A stretch of DNA of 64,000 bases from Polynucleobacter sp. UK-Gri1-W3 (GCF_018881595.1 NZ_JACVQA010000008.1:352061-416060), one strand, 5' to 3'. Counted from the stretch's first letter, positions 9,352 to 17,671 are shown. Numbers and translations are program-made. The notes: generated by a model from the sequence alone, not told the origin.

Positions 9352-9834
9352 ATGAACAAACAAGTCCAAATGAATCCGCAAACCCAACTAGCCAATTTAG
9401 GCGAGGAGTTAAACGTTCCTTTTTTAAAGCTTTTAGGTGTTCGCTGCCTAAGTGCCGAAATGGGTAAAGGTGAAATTTTGCTCGCCCTCAAGCCAGAACA
9501 TAACAACACTTGGGAGGTTGCACATGGCGGTGTTTTATTAACGCTTATGGATGTAGCTATGGCTGTAGCAGCCAGATCTGGTGATCCTGGTGACCGAAGT
9601 GTTGTCACAATTGAAATGAAAAATAATTTCATGCAGGCTGCGACTGGTGTGCTGAGGGTTAAGGCGGATACCGTGCGTAGAACAGCAACAATGGCCTTTT
9701 GCGAGGCAAAGCTTTATAACGATCAGGGTGAAGTGTGCTGCATGGCTACAGGCACCTTCAAGTATTTAAAGCGTTTAGCGACTCGCAATGCCGATGGTGA
9801 GCGTGTCATAAACGACGACGGGCGAACCGTTTAA
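9352..9834 (+). CDS. PaaI-type hotdog-fold acyl-CoA thioesterase
   Basis: A 160-residue hotdog-fold protein. The motif NTWEVAHGGVLLTLMDVAMAVAAR carries the HGG and the helix Asp of the PaaI/DUF4442 thioesterase group, followed by VTIEMKNNFMQAATGVLRVKAD, the central strands. The enzyme should hydrolyse acyl-CoA or aryl-CoA thioesters in the cytosol; the natural substrate is unknown. The C-terminal 20 residues (RLATRNADGERVINDDGRTV) are polar and probably disordered. The gene ends 2 nt from the convergent NRDE-family gene, and both stop codons lie in a small palindrome. Confidence 0.88.
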   Translation: MNKQVQMNPQTQLANLGEELNVPFLKLLGVRCLSAEMGKGEILLALKPEHNNTWEVAHGGVLLTLMDVAMAVAARSGDPGDRSVVTIEMKNNFMQAATGVLRVKADTVRRTATMAFCEAKLYNDQGEVCCMATGTFKYLKRLATRNADGERVINDDGRTV

Positions 9835-9844
9835 AGCTAAACGG
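9827..9844. repeat. Palindrome over two convergent stop codons
   Basis: CCGTTTA (9827-9833) and TAAACGG (9838-9844) flank the loop AAGC, and both convergent stop codons fall inside. A seven-bp stem without a T-tract could act as a weak bidirectional end signal. It may equally be chance, since both strands here are constrained by coding. Confidence 0.35.
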
Positions 9845-10694
9845 ATAAATTTGAACCAGATGCCGAACTAAGGGCGCCAGTCACTACATCGTGCCCCACA
9901 GTTCCTGATGCATCAAATCGACGCTCTACAAGTTCAAATTGGCCGTCCTTGCGAACTCTGAGAACGGTGCTTGAGCGCGTTCCATACCCAGCAGTTTTAA
10001 TAAAAGCAGGAGAAAGTGCTTTCTCCCATTCCTTGCTAACGCCGGTATTGGGAAGTTCATTATCACTGGCATGATGACTATCTGCCAATAACTTTAAATA
10101 CAGATCCGCATTTTTAAGCTGACCCTGATCCATTGCCAATGCTTGAGCAAACGCGGCAACGCGATGATTTACTTTTGGCCATGGAGTATCTAGCATTGCG
10201 TTGGATAATCCATACACACCGGGTTCTAGCGCCTGCTTTGGAAAGACTTTACGTGGACGAACACTTTGGCCCATGACTATGCGGTTGCTAACCCAATGCA
10301 TTTCAGCGTTTTCTGGATTACTCAGATCTGCCATTAAAAGATTAAAGCCATTGTATTGCTGAAAACGTTTAGCGTTTTCTTGAATGAAATCAGTAGGCCC
10401 ATCTTTACCGGTGAGATACATCAAAGATAACTCACCACGGGTTCTGGAATCAGGATTTTTTTCACTAGGTGCCCGAACATTCGTTAAGGCTGCAAATTTT
10501 CCGGTCTTTGAGAATCCAAGCCAGGTACCAGGACTGCCCAAGACATCGGCTCGATCTCTGCCCGCTAATACGTGAGGATGCTCTGGCCACCATGCAACCC
10601 CATCTGTATCACGCTCATAAAACTCATCGCGATTCGCCGCCACTACCAGTGAGTAGTCTGGATGAGAATTCCAGGCGAAAAGGATAAGACACAT
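9837..10694 (-). CDS. NRDE family protein (TANGO2-like)
   Basis: A 285-residue protein starting MCLILFAWNSHPDYSLVVAANRDEFYERDT, which contains the Asn-Arg-Asp-Glu signature that names the family. It goes on with GSPGTWLGFSKTGKFAALTNVR and YGLSNAMLDTPWPKV. The N-terminal Cys exposed after Met removal resembles Ntn-hydrolases. Eukaryotic TANGO2 and bacterial relatives have been connected to haem handling, but the activity is not settled. It starts 8 nt after the ygfZ stop, so the two are likely one transcript. Confidence 0.88.
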   Translation of the reverse strand: MCLILFAWNSHPDYSLVVAANRDEFYERDTDGVAWWPEHPHVLAGRDRADVLGSPGTWLGFSKTGKFAALTNVRAPSEKNPDSRTRGELSLMYLTGKDGPTDFIQENAKRFQQYNGFNLLMADLSNPENAEMHWVSNRIVMGQSVRPRKVFPKQALEPGVYGLSNAMLDTPWPKVNHRVAAFAQALAMDQGQLKNADLYLKLLADSHHASDNELPNTGVSKEWEKALSPAFIKTAGYGTRSSTVLRVRKDGQFELVERRFDASGTVGHDVVTGALSSASGSNLSV

Positions 10695-10702
10695 AAGAGT
10701 AA

Positions 10703-11710
10703 TTAAATTTCAATTAACGGGTAGGGCAATAAATCTATTTTTAACACAGGTCCTTGGGCGCTACCAAGATGAATCTCCCCATCCTCAAGCGCATCGAGCT
10801 TGCATTCAATTTGTAGATCAATTCGTTCCAGCTCATTTAGGTTTCTTGCCGATAGAACTACCATGCCTGCGGGCTGACTAGGATCTTTAGAGTTAAAAAG
10901 TTCCGCTCCTGGAACGGCTAAGCTATCGATTAGCTCATTGGTATTGAGGTGGGCAAGTTGTAGCCGTCTTTTAATGGCACCACGATACTGACTTCTAGCG
11001 ATAATTTCCTGACCCGGGTAGCATCCTTTTTTAAAATCAACACCAGCAACAGATTCAAAATTAATCATTTGCGGTACAAACTGCTCCTGCGTTGCCTGCA
11101 CAATTCTCGGAATTGCGCTTAAGACTTCAAGCGCATTCCAAGCTTCAAGAGCTTCACTGGCATGAATCGTGTTAAGCGTATTATCTTTTGGGCCAGCTAT
11201 AAGCAGTCGAGCAACGGCCTGATTCCCCACCAATACATCTGGCATTCGCAATGCTATGCAATTGTCATTAAATTTGAAATCAGAAATTTGCTCATCCGTT
11301 CCAAAAAGTCCAGCAATTGCCCATTCTAAAGAAAGATCAAGAACCTTTACTTTTGAACGCAATACATACATCGACAAACGTTTAGCAATGCTGGCGGCTA
11401 TATCCTTTGAAATGAATAAGACATAGCGTTCTTCACCTTCTGCGCTTGCTGGAAATAGTCCAGCCCAAGCACTTGCCAATAGCCTACCTTTAGGGCTGCA
11501 ATAGCCCACCAGTCGAACTGCATTACTACCCTGGGCAATACTCCCCGGGAATATACGATTGAGCCCAAGAACAGAATTTGTAAGTTGATTTTGCAAAAAG
11601 CTGGCAGCATCGGGGCCCTCAATGAGGATTAAGCCCCATTGTGGCAAATTACAGGGTAGGGAGGAGGGGTTATTCAGCCAGTTTTGCTGAATTTCGGCAT
11701 TATTTGTCAT
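10703..11710 (-). CDS. ygfZ: Folate-binding protein YgfZ, Fe-S cluster biogenesis factor
   Basis: A 335-residue protein of the YgfZ/GcvT-like family. It carries GVDFKKGCYPGQEIIARSQYRGAIKRRL, with the K-G-C-Y-x-G-Q-E motif whose Cys is essential in the E. coli protein. YgfZ binds tetrahydrofolate and helps maturation or repair of certain Fe-S enzymes such as MiaB. The start is the ATG at 11710 (MTNNAEIQ...); the longer open frame to 11758 runs into the divergent mltG gene and is not conserved. It is divergent from mltG with 20 bp between the start codons. Confidence 0.93.
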   Translation of the reverse strand: MTNNAEIQQNWLNNPSSLPCNLPQWGLILIEGPDAASFLQNQLTNSVLGLNRIFPGSIAQGSNAVRLVGYCSPKGRLLASAWAGLFPASAEGEERYVLFISKDIAASIAKRLSMYVLRSKVKVLDLSLEWAIAGLFGTDEQISDFKFNDNCIALRMPDVLVGNQAVARLLIAGPKDNTLNTIHASEALEAWNALEVLSAIPRIVQATQEQFVPQMINFESVAGVDFKKGCYPGQEIIARSQYRGAIKRRLQLAHLNTNELIDSLAVPGAELFNSKDPSQPAGMVVLSARNLNELERIDLQIECKLDALEDGEIHLGSAQGPVLKIDLLPYPLIEI

Positions 11711-11715
11711 CACCC

Positions 11716-11726
11716 TTTTATCATAG
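11716..11726. promoter_or_regulatory. Shared divergent -10 region between ygfZ and mltG
   Basis: Within the 20 bp between the two start codons, the plus strand reads TATCAT (11719-11724), six bases before the mltG ATG. The minus strand reads CTATGATAAAAGGG, giving TATGAT nine bases, or GATAAA six bases, before the ygfZ ATG. The two -10 candidates overlap on opposite strands. Confidence 0.45.
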
Positions 11727-11730
11727 CCCG

Positions 11731-12804
11731 ATGAGCAGAAAAATTCAGAGCAGATCACTATTTAGCAAGAAGAGGTCTAAGGATCGAGATCTGAAGTATT
11801 GGTTAGCCCTCTTGTTTGTATTTCTAGGTCTAGTTTATGGGGGTATTTTTATAATTCCTGTGGTCCCCAACATGTCTAGTGTTGAAAACCCAAATCTATA
11901 CAAGGTAAAGATTAATCCGCAATCAAGCCTATCTAGCATAGCTAATCAACTGAGCGAACAAGGCGTATCAATTAATTCTGTAGTTATGCAGGTTTCAGCC
12001 AGAAGCTTGTTTGTTGGCTCAAAGCTTAAGCCAGGGACTTATTTACTTCCGGCTGGAGGAAGTCTTGGAAAGATCCTCTTGCAAATTGCTCGTGGCGATC
12101 GAGTAAGGGAGAGTATCGCAATTATTCCGGGAATGACTATTTGGCAGCTTCGAGGCATTATCGACTCACATGCAGCGCTTATTCATCTGACTAAAGGCAT
12201 GAGTAATAAAGAATTATTGCAGAGCCTTAATCTGAGCTACCCCAGTGATGAGGGAATTTTTCTACCCGATACCTACGTATTTGATCCAGATGAACCTGAT
12301 ATCAATATTTACCGAAGGGCGGCGCAAGGCATGCAAAAGCAGCTATCGCAAATATGGGGGCAAAAGGAAGGGGGGCTTCCTCTCAAAACGCCTTATGACT
12401 TATTAATCTTATCTTCTATCGTTGAAAAAGAAACCGGGCGGGCTGGTGACCGAGATATGGTTGCGGCTGTATTTATTAATCGTCTTGATAGGGGGATGCC
12501 TCTTCAAACTGATCCTACGGTTATTTATGGAATTGGGCCTAAATTTGATGGTAATTTACGGAAAGCGGATTTGCGCAAAGACACTCCATACAATACCTAT
12601 ATGCATAAAGGTTTGCCTCCCACCCCCATAGCTATGCCCAGTAAAGAATCTATTTTGGCAGCCGCACATCCCGCCAAAAGCAATGCTTTATTCTTTGTGG
12701 CTAAAGGAGATGGCACTAGCCATTTTTCTCAAACACTTAAAGAGCATGAAACAGCAGTAGATCGATATCAACGCAAAATTGCACCTAAAAATAGCGCCAA
12801 CTAA
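11731..12804 (+). CDS. mltG: Endolytic murein transglycosylase MltG (YceG-like)
   Basis: A 357-residue inner-membrane protein with a positively charged N-terminus and one membrane segment (about residues 24-46). A LysM-like/YceG periplasmic region follows. The catalytic Glu lies in LLILSSIVEKETGRAGDRD, followed by AAVFINRLDRGMPLQTDPTVIYGIG and TPYNTYMHKGLPPTPIAMP. MltG cuts nascent glycan strands and ends their elongation. ATG 11731 was chosen instead of the longer open frame from 11641, which would overlap the ygfZ coding strand. tmk follows after 12 nt and then holB, the usual mltG-tmk-holB order. Confidence 0.95.
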   Translation: MSRKIQSRSLFSKKRSKDRDLKYWLALLFVFLGLVYGGIFIIPVVPNMSSVENPNLYKVKINPQSSLSSIANQLSEQGVSINSVVMQVSARSLFVGSKLKPGTYLLPAGGSLGKILLQIARGDRVRESIAIIPGMTIWQLRGIIDSHAALIHLTKGMSNKELLQSLNLSYPSDEGIFLPDTYVFDPDEPDINIYRRAAQGMQKQLSQIWGQKEGGLPLKTPYDLLILSSIVEKETGRAGDRDMVAAVFINRLDRGMPLQTDPTVIYGIGPKFDGNLRKADLRKDTPYNTYMHKGLPPTPIAMPSKESILAAAHPAKSNALFFVAKGDGTSHFSQTLKEHETAVDRYQRKIAPKNSAN

Positions 12805-12816
12805 ATTCATTTAAAA

Positions 12817-13455
12817 ATGACATCAACAAAAAACGGTTATTTCATTAGCTTCGAAGGCATCGATGGCGCTGGCAAAAGTACGCATGTGGATGCATTTCGC
12901 AAGCTCATGCAAGAGCGTTATCCTGAAAAAGAAGTGGTCATGACGCGCGAGCCGGGAGGCACTTCTCTTGGCGAGCAACTGCGTAATCTGCTTTTAGAAG
13001 CGCCTATGAATTTAGAGACAGAGGCATTATTAATGTTTGCTGCACGTCGTGAGCATATTGCCCAGGTAATTGAGCCCGCTCTTGCCTCAGGCAAAATTGT
13101 GATCTCTGACCGCTTTACAGATGCTAGCTTTGCTTATCAGGGCGGGGGTCGTGGTTTAAGTTTGGATAAATTGAATGACTTAGAACGGTGGGTACAGGGC
13201 CGCTCCGATGGCTCGCTCTTACAGCCCAACTTAACGATCTTGTTCGATTTGCCGGGAGAGATTGCAGAAGCGCGACGCTCGAAGGTACGCGCTCCAGACA
13301 AATTTGAAAAGATGGATTTAGATTTTTTCGAAAGAGTTCGCCAGGAATACCTGCGTCGAGCTCGGAATGATTCAGAGCGCTTTCATTTAGTGGATGCCAC
13401 TCAAACCCCTGAGTCCATATGGAATGGCTTGAAATTGATTCAGATTGCACTCTAA
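12817..13455 (+). CDS. tmk: Thymidylate kinase
   Basis: A 212-residue enzyme that phosphorylates dTMP to dTDP. It has the P-loop [11 protein letters not shown] (residues 12-22), the DR(F/Y) motif in [20 protein letters not shown], and a [14 protein letters not shown] substrate-binding stretch. The Arg in the P-loop is absent and a basic lid is present ([21 protein letters not shown]), as in type II enzymes. It sits between mltG and holB, and the holB start codon abuts its stop. Confidence 0.97.
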   Translation: MTSTKNGYFISFEGIDGAGKSTHVDAFRKLMQERYPEKEVVMTREPGGTSLGEQLRNLLLEAPMNLETEALLMFAARREHIAQVIEPALASGKIVISDRFTDASFAYQGGGRGLSLDKLNDLERWVQGRSDGSLLQPNLTILFDLPGEIAEARRSKVRAPDKFEKMDLDFFERVRQEYLRRARNDSERFHLVDATQTPESIWNGLKLIQIAL

Positions 13456-14577
13456 GTGAAACAAGAAAATCAAATAGCACCATGGCTCAAACCCCTATGG
13501 GAGGGATTGGACTTTGCCAACTTTCCTAATGCTATTTTGTTGCATGGCCAATCTGGGATCGGGAAATTTGCCTTTTCGGTAAAGCTTGCAAAGGCCTTGC
13601 TTTGCGAAAGCTCTGGCGCTACGCTAAAGCCGTGCAATCAATGTGAGGCGTGTCACTGGTTTGATACCGGAAATCATCCTGACTTCGTAGCCCTAGTACC
13701 TGAAACGCATCGCAAACTATTGCCTCATGCCGACTATGAGGGTGACGAATTACCCAAGAGAGGAAAGGCTAGGAGCGAGGATGACGGTGAAACAAGCGAA
13801 AAAAAAGAGAAGAAAAATATCTCGATAGAAGAAACACGTCACGCTATTGAAAATCTTTCCATTGGATCTCACCGCGGCGGCAACAGGGTCATTCTGATTT
13901 ACCCATTGGAGATGTTGCGCCCAGACTCGGCTAATACATTATTAAAATCTCTTGAAGAACCTCCAGCAAATACTATTTTTATTTTGCTGGCTGATCGGGT
14001 CGATCGTGTCTTACCCACAATACGATCACGCTGCCGCCTCCTGACCGCTCCTCGCCCAGATCGCGAACAAGGACTGATCTGGTTGAAGGCCCAATTAAAT
14101 CAAGTCAGCGGACTAAAAGCGAGCGATGCAGATATTGAGACTGTCTATGACGAACAAGGTGGGGCTCCCTTTTCAGTTCTCGATTCCCTTATTGCTAGGC
14201 ACAACAAGGATGATAAGGACGAGCTGACCATATCAATCCAGGCTTCACGTTACTTACTCCAATCCATGGCTCAGGGTGTCAGAATAAATTGGCTCGAAAC
14301 GGCCGAGAAGACCCATAAAGCCCAATATTCCTTTTTATTAGCCAGCATGCAGCGCTGGATTTCTGATTTGCAGTCCGTAAGTCAGGGCGGCAATCCGCGT
14401 TATTACCCCAAGCACTTATCAACCCTTCAAGGCTTATCAAAAATGGTCAATGCCCAAAAATTGCTCCAGTTTTGGAAGTCGCTTATTCAGGCTCGCCGTC
14501 ACGAAAACCACCCTTTAGCCAACAGAATCCAGTTAGAGGCATTGCTTTCTCAATATCAGCAGATTTTTGGAGCATAA
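13456..14577 (+). CDS. holB: DNA polymerase III subunit delta-prime
   Basis: A 373-residue AAA+-type clamp-loader subunit. The nucleotide-binding fold shows HGQSGIGKFAFSVKLAKALLC, then a zinc-module Cys cluster (CESSGATLKPCNQCEACHWF, residues about 55-75), and SANTLLKSLEEPP with the family's SLEEPP motif, followed by PTIRSRCR, the arginine-finger segment. A charged insert rich in Lys/Glu (about residues 98-120) lies before the second strand and looks like a disordered linker. Translation starts at a GTG that directly follows the tmk TAA, so it is probably coupled. Confidence 0.94.
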   Translation: MKQENQIAPWLKPLWEGLDFANFPNAILLHGQSGIGKFAFSVKLAKALLCESSGATLKPCNQCEACHWFDTGNHPDFVALVPETHRKLLPHADYEGDELPKRGKARSEDDGETSEKKEKKNISIEETRHAIENLSIGSHRGGNRVILIYPLEMLRPDSANTLLKSLEEPPANTIFILLADRVDRVLPTIRSRCRLLTAPRPDREQGLIWLKAQLNQVSGLKASDADIETVYDEQGGAPFSVLDSLIARHNKDDKDELTISIQASRYLLQSMAQGVRINWLETAEKTHKAQYSFLLASMQRWISDLQSVSQGGNPRYYPKHLSTLQGLSKMVNAQKLLQFWKSLIQARRHENHPLANRIQLEALLSQYQQIFGA

Positions 14578-14594
14578 AACCAGCTTAGGCAGTC

Positions 14595-14600
14595 TAAAAT
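14595..14600 (+). promoter_or_regulatory. Predicted -10 element of tatD
   Basis: TAAAAT in the 31-nt gap after holB ends eight bases before the tatD ATG at 14609. No Shine-Dalgarno sequence is present. It would allow tatD to be expressed separately from the mltG-tmk-holB unit. Confidence 0.35.
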
Positions 14601-14608
14601 AGCGAGTC

Positions 14609-15400
14609 ATGTTTATAGACTCCCATTGCCATCTCGACTTCCCGGAATTTCAATCCCGCTTACCAGAGGTATTGAGCAATATGCAATCCGCCAAAGTAAG
14701 TCACGCTTTGTGCGTCTCGGTTGATTTGCCTGACTTTCCAAATGTATTGAAGTTGGCGCAGGATCATCCAAATTTGTATGCATCAGTGGGTGTCCATCCC
14801 GATTATGAAGACACCCCAGAGCCAACATTTGAATTTTTGGTGGAAACGGCTCTCAAGCACCCCAAAATCGTCGCTATTGGCGAAACAGGGCTTGATTACT
14901 TCCGAATGGGAGATCGCAGCTATGAGTCTATGGAATGGCAGCGAGAGCGTTTTAGAACCCATATTCGGGCTTCGATTGCCTCAAAGAAGCCTTTAATCAT
15001 TCACACCCGGTCAGCATCTGAAGACACGATCAAGATCCTCAAAGAGGAGGGCGCCCAGCAAATTGGTGGGGTGATGCATTGCTTTACAGAGTCTTACGAA
15101 GTTGCAAAGGCGGCGATAGAAATGGGGTTTTTCATCTCTTTTTCGGGGATTGTTACCTTCAAGAGTGCTAAAGATCTCCAAGAAACTTGCAGGCAGGTAC
15201 CTTTGGATCGAATGCTGATTGAGACAGATTCGCCTTACTTGGCTCCAATTCCATATCGCGGCAAGACTAATGAGCCCGCGTGGGTTTCTAAGGTTGGTGA
15301 ATTTGTAGCCGATCTTAAAGGGGTTTCTGTTGAGGTCCTTGCAAACAAGACATCAAATAATTTTTATGAATGTTTTCAAATAGATAGACAATATTCATGA
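14609..15400 (+). CDS. tatD: TatD family hydrolase (metal-dependent DNase/exonuclease)
   Basis: A 263-residue TIM-barrel metallohydrolase. The metal ligands are visible in order: SHCHLDF near the N-terminus, VAIGETGLDYFR (Glu), IIHTRSA (His), GVMHCFTES (His) and MLIETDSPYLAP (Asp). TatD-type enzymes are 3'-5' nucleases with roles in DNA repair and turnover. The gene follows holB, as in many gamma- and betaproteobacteria (the ycfH position). Its TGA overlaps the next start codon (ATGA), coupling it to the exported ankyrin protein. Confidence 0.94.
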   Translation: MFIDSHCHLDFPEFQSRLPEVLSNMQSAKVSHALCVSVDLPDFPNVLKLAQDHPNLYASVGVHPDYEDTPEPTFEFLVETALKHPKIVAIGETGLDYFRMGDRSYESMEWQRERFRTHIRASIASKKPLIIHTRSASEDTIKILKEEGAQQIGGVMHCFTESYEVAKAAIEMGFFISFSGIVTFKSAKDLQETCRQVPLDRMLIETDSPYLAPIPYRGKTNEPAWVSKVGEFVADLKGVSVEVLANKTSNNFYECFQIDRQYS

Positions 15401-16104
15401 TAAATATGTTTAATAAGAAAGCATTTGTCTTAGCCATATTATTTAGCTTCAGTGGCTTTGCTGTAGCGCAATCAGACGAGCAAGTAGCAGAATTTGCTAA
15501 AGCAGCCAAATTTAATGATGTTTCGACCGTTAAAGCACTTGTTTCCAAGGGTGTGAGCCCGAATATCATGGATCCAAAGGGCGAATTAATGCTCAATCTG
15601 GCTATTAGAGATAAATCCAATGATGTTATTTTATTTTTACTGACAAATAACGCTACTGATGTTGATATCTCCAATAAGTTTGGTGAAACTCCGCTCATGA
15701 TTGCATCGATTGATGGCAATTTACCGGTTGTCAAAGCGCTAGTGCAAGGCAGGAAGGCCAAGATAGACCATATAGGCTGGACTCCATTACATTACGCCTG
15801 CGCTAAGGGTAATTTAGAGATTGCCCAATACTTAATCTCTAATGGGGCAATTATTGATTCGTTAAGCCCAAGTAACACAACTCCATTGATGATGGCGGTT
15901 CAATCCGGTAATGAACAGTTAGTTAAGTTATTGCTAGAAAAAGGTGCCGATCTTCAAGCACGTAATTCTCTTGGGCTGTCTGCAATTGATATCGCCATTA
16001 TTTATGAGAAGCCTTGGATTGCAGAAGGCTTGAGCGCACGTTGGTTAAAGCTTTATAAGAAACCGTATGTTGTCCCAAAGAGCGTTGGCCAGCCTAAGTC
16101 CTAA
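15397..16104 (+). CDS. Exported ankyrin-repeat protein
   Basis: A 235-residue protein with a signal peptide (MFNKKAFVLAILFSFSGFAVAQ, about residues 4-25) and then five to six ankyrin repeats. Clear ones are FGETPLMIASIDGNLPVVKALVQ, IGWTPLHYACAKGNLEIAQYLISNG and SNTTPLMMAVQSGNEQLVKLLLEKGADL. It should be periplasmic and act as a protein-binding scaffold; the partner is unknown. The start overlaps the tatD stop by four bases. A second in-frame ATG three codons later is equally possible. Confidence 0.88.
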   Translation: MINMFNKKAFVLAILFSFSGFAVAQSDEQVAEFAKAAKFNDVSTVKALVSKGVSPNIMDPKGELMLNLAIRDKSNDVILFLLTNNATDVDISNKFGETPLMIASIDGNLPVVKALVQGRKAKIDHIGWTPLHYACAKGNLEIAQYLISNGAIIDSLSPSNTTPLMMAVQSGNEQLVKLLLEKGADLQARNSLGLSAIDIAIIYEKPWIAEGLSARWLKLYKKPYVVPKSVGQPKS

Positions 16105-16118
16105 TATATCTATTTGCG

Positions 16119-16124
16119 TATAAT
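16119..16124 (+). promoter_or_regulatory. Consensus -10 (TATAAT) upstream of the channel gene
   Basis: A perfect TATAAT lies 15 bp after the ankyrin gene's stop. Seven bases downstream is an ATG (16132) that opens a nine-codon frame ending at 16161, before the channel gene ATG at 16176. The mRNA of the channel gene would therefore begin at or next to that small ORF. Confidence 0.5.
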
Positions 16125-16131
16125 CATTATT

Positions 16132-16161
16132 ATGTCAAATAAGATATCTTTGTCAAATTAA
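16132..16161 (+). other. Possible 9-codon leaderless upstream ORF
   Basis: ATG TCA AAT AAG ATA TCT TTG TCA AAT TAA encodes M-S-N-K-I-S-L-S-N. It begins where transcription from the TATAAT at 16119 should start, ends 14 nt before the channel start codon, and is in a different frame. Existence as a translated leader is inference from spacing only. Confidence 0.25.
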
Positions 16162-16175
16162 TCCCCCTTGCTCCC

Positions 16176-16733
16176 ATGACAATTAGCTTTCTCCATGATC
16201 ACAATATCCCTGTTATTGATCTGTTTCAGAATGCGGATTTACCCAGCTTGTACACGCTCTTTTCCGAGATCAACACGGATATGGGAAATAGCCAAATCTG
16301 GATCGTATTGATATTAGCCTGTCTAATGCTCACTTTTCATGGTGTGGCAGTTCTGATGATTGCTAGTGCATTTCATGGGCTGGATAAGAAACTAGAAAAT
16401 AAGCGTATCTATGGTGCTAATTTTCTGTCGTATTTCATCGCTATTCTATTGATCATTGCCACTCACTTTATTGAGATCATTGCCTGGGCCTATATTTGCG
16501 TAGCCTTAAAGGTATTTGCCACCAACCCGCAGACCTTTTACTTTGCTGGCGAGATGTACACAACTGTGGGATATGGGGATTACACGCTTTCAGAGCGCTG
16601 GAGAATTCTGCCAATCATCATCTCATTCTCAGGGATCTTTGCTGTATCCATGTCTGGTGCAGCTCTTTACTCAATGATGGGCGCTTTACTAAATCGACCA
16701 ATTCAGAACCCAAAATCAGGATCTGGCTTTTAG
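16176..16733 (+). CDS. Potassium-channel-like (ion channel family) membrane protein
   Basis: A 185-residue membrane protein with three predicted helices (about residues 42-68, 88-114 and 145-168) and a re-entrant pore segment FYFAGEMYTTVGYGDYTLSERWR. This contains a textbook K+ selectivity filter TVGYGD. The order helix-helix-pore-helix fits a small Ion_trans_2-type channel with one extra N-terminal helix; as usual it would need to form a tetramer. No cytosolic RCK/TrkA domain is fused. The cytosine-rich gap just before the ATG has no Shine-Dalgarno sequence. It ends 2 nt from the convergent DUF3108 gene. Confidence 0.87.
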   Translation: MTISFLHDHNIPVIDLFQNADLPSLYTLFSEINTDMGNSQIWIVLILACLMLTFHGVAVLMIASAFHGLDKKLENKRIYGANFLSYFIAILLIIATHFIEIIAWAYICVALKVFATNPQTFYFAGEMYTTVGYGDYTLSERWRILPIIISFSGIFAVSMSGAALYSMMGALLNRPIQNPKSGSGF

Positions 16734-16735
16734 GG

Positions 16736-17665
16736 CTATGGCTTTGTTCCGACTGGAACGGGATTCTTCTGTTTAAAAACAAGCTCAAGCACCCTACCAC
16801 TGGACTCAACAGACCGAATACGTCCAGGAAGCCATTCCAGGTCTTTTGCTAGCCAGATATCAACTTGACGCTTGTATGGATCATTTTCACGCTGCATTAA
16901 GGCATAGTGGCGATTAACGGCTTTACCAAGACTAGGAATATCCTCCGATATAGTCTCGCCATAACTTTTGAAGTTCCACAGCTCTAAGGTGTTGTAGTCA
17001 ACCACTGGGATTGCCCTTATCGAGCCTGCTTCATCCATTTTGCTATCGCCATTTAATAACGAAGCCAGTTGAAACATCAGGCTAAAACGGTCCTGAGTTC
17101 CCCGTAGTAACGCAGGAGTGAACTCGGGCTTTTCTGAAAAGAACATCTGCCCTTCCCCTTTTTCATTACGATCAAAGCGAGAATAGCGGGGTGTCTTTGT
17201 ACCGCGTTGCGTCCAGTAAATGCTGGGAGCAATTCCATAGGAATCTACGGTTCCGCGGGATTCAAAAACAAATGGGCCTACAAATGCATAGGGAATGTTG
17301 ACGTAGAGACGATAGTTGTTAGCTTCAACAATCCAATCAATCTCACCAGTTTGGAGCTTTTGCCCGTCGAGATAGGCATCGTAATAAATAATCCCCGATT
17401 CCGGCAGCTTAAAAGCAACCCCCGATTGATTATTGGATCCACCCTGCTCTCCATCAATATTGGATTTGAGCTCCTCGGAAAGATTGCTTGATGTAGTTTT
17501 TTTTGGGACTCTTTTTGCGGCTTTTGCCATCTGAATTTTTTTAGGCGGCTCGGCCTTTAATTCAGTTTTGATAATTAAATCTTCTGCGATAGGCGGAGCT
17601 ACTGAATATGAAATAAAGGGTAAACCGAAAAACAAAAAGAGATGACCCGCTAAAGACAGCAGCAA
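16736..17665 (-). CDS. DUF3108 domain protein with N-terminal membrane anchor
   Basis: Residues 1-20 form a membrane segment, a Lys/Pro-rich linker follows (KAEPPKKIQMAKAAKRVPKK), and the rest is a beta-rich DUF3108 domain (YYDAYLDGQKLQTGEIDWIVEANNYRLYV onwards). The architecture is that of an inner-membrane-anchored periplasmic protein; function is unknown. The coordinates use the only standard in-frame start, TTG 17665. The frame stays open upstream to about 17752 without ATG, GTG or TTG. A CTG at 17740 overlaps the HNH-gene stop and would add 25 residues with a basic stretch, so the true start may be non-canonical. It is downstream of the HNH gene on the same strand. Confidence 0.8.
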   Translation of the reverse strand: MLLSLAGHLFLFFGLPFISYSVAPPIAEDLIIKTELKAEPPKKIQMAKAAKRVPKKTTSSNLSEELKSNIDGEQGGSNNQSGVAFKLPESGIIYYDAYLDGQKLQTGEIDWIVEANNYRLYVNIPYAFVGPFVFESRGTVDSYGIAPSIYWTQRGTKTPRYSRFDRNEKGEGQMFFSEKPEFTPALLRGTQDRFSLMFQLASLLNGDSKMDEAGSIRAIPVVDYNTLELWNFKSYGETISEDIPSLGKAVNRHYALMQRENDPYKRQVDIWLAKDLEWLPGRIRSVESSGRVLELVFKQKNPVPVGTKP

Positions 17666-17671
17666 AGCTGC

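Noticed and set aside
11641-11730. 30-residue N-terminal extension of mltG
   Set aside because: It overlaps the ygfZ coding strand and places non-conserved residues before a clear membrane-anchor start at 11731.
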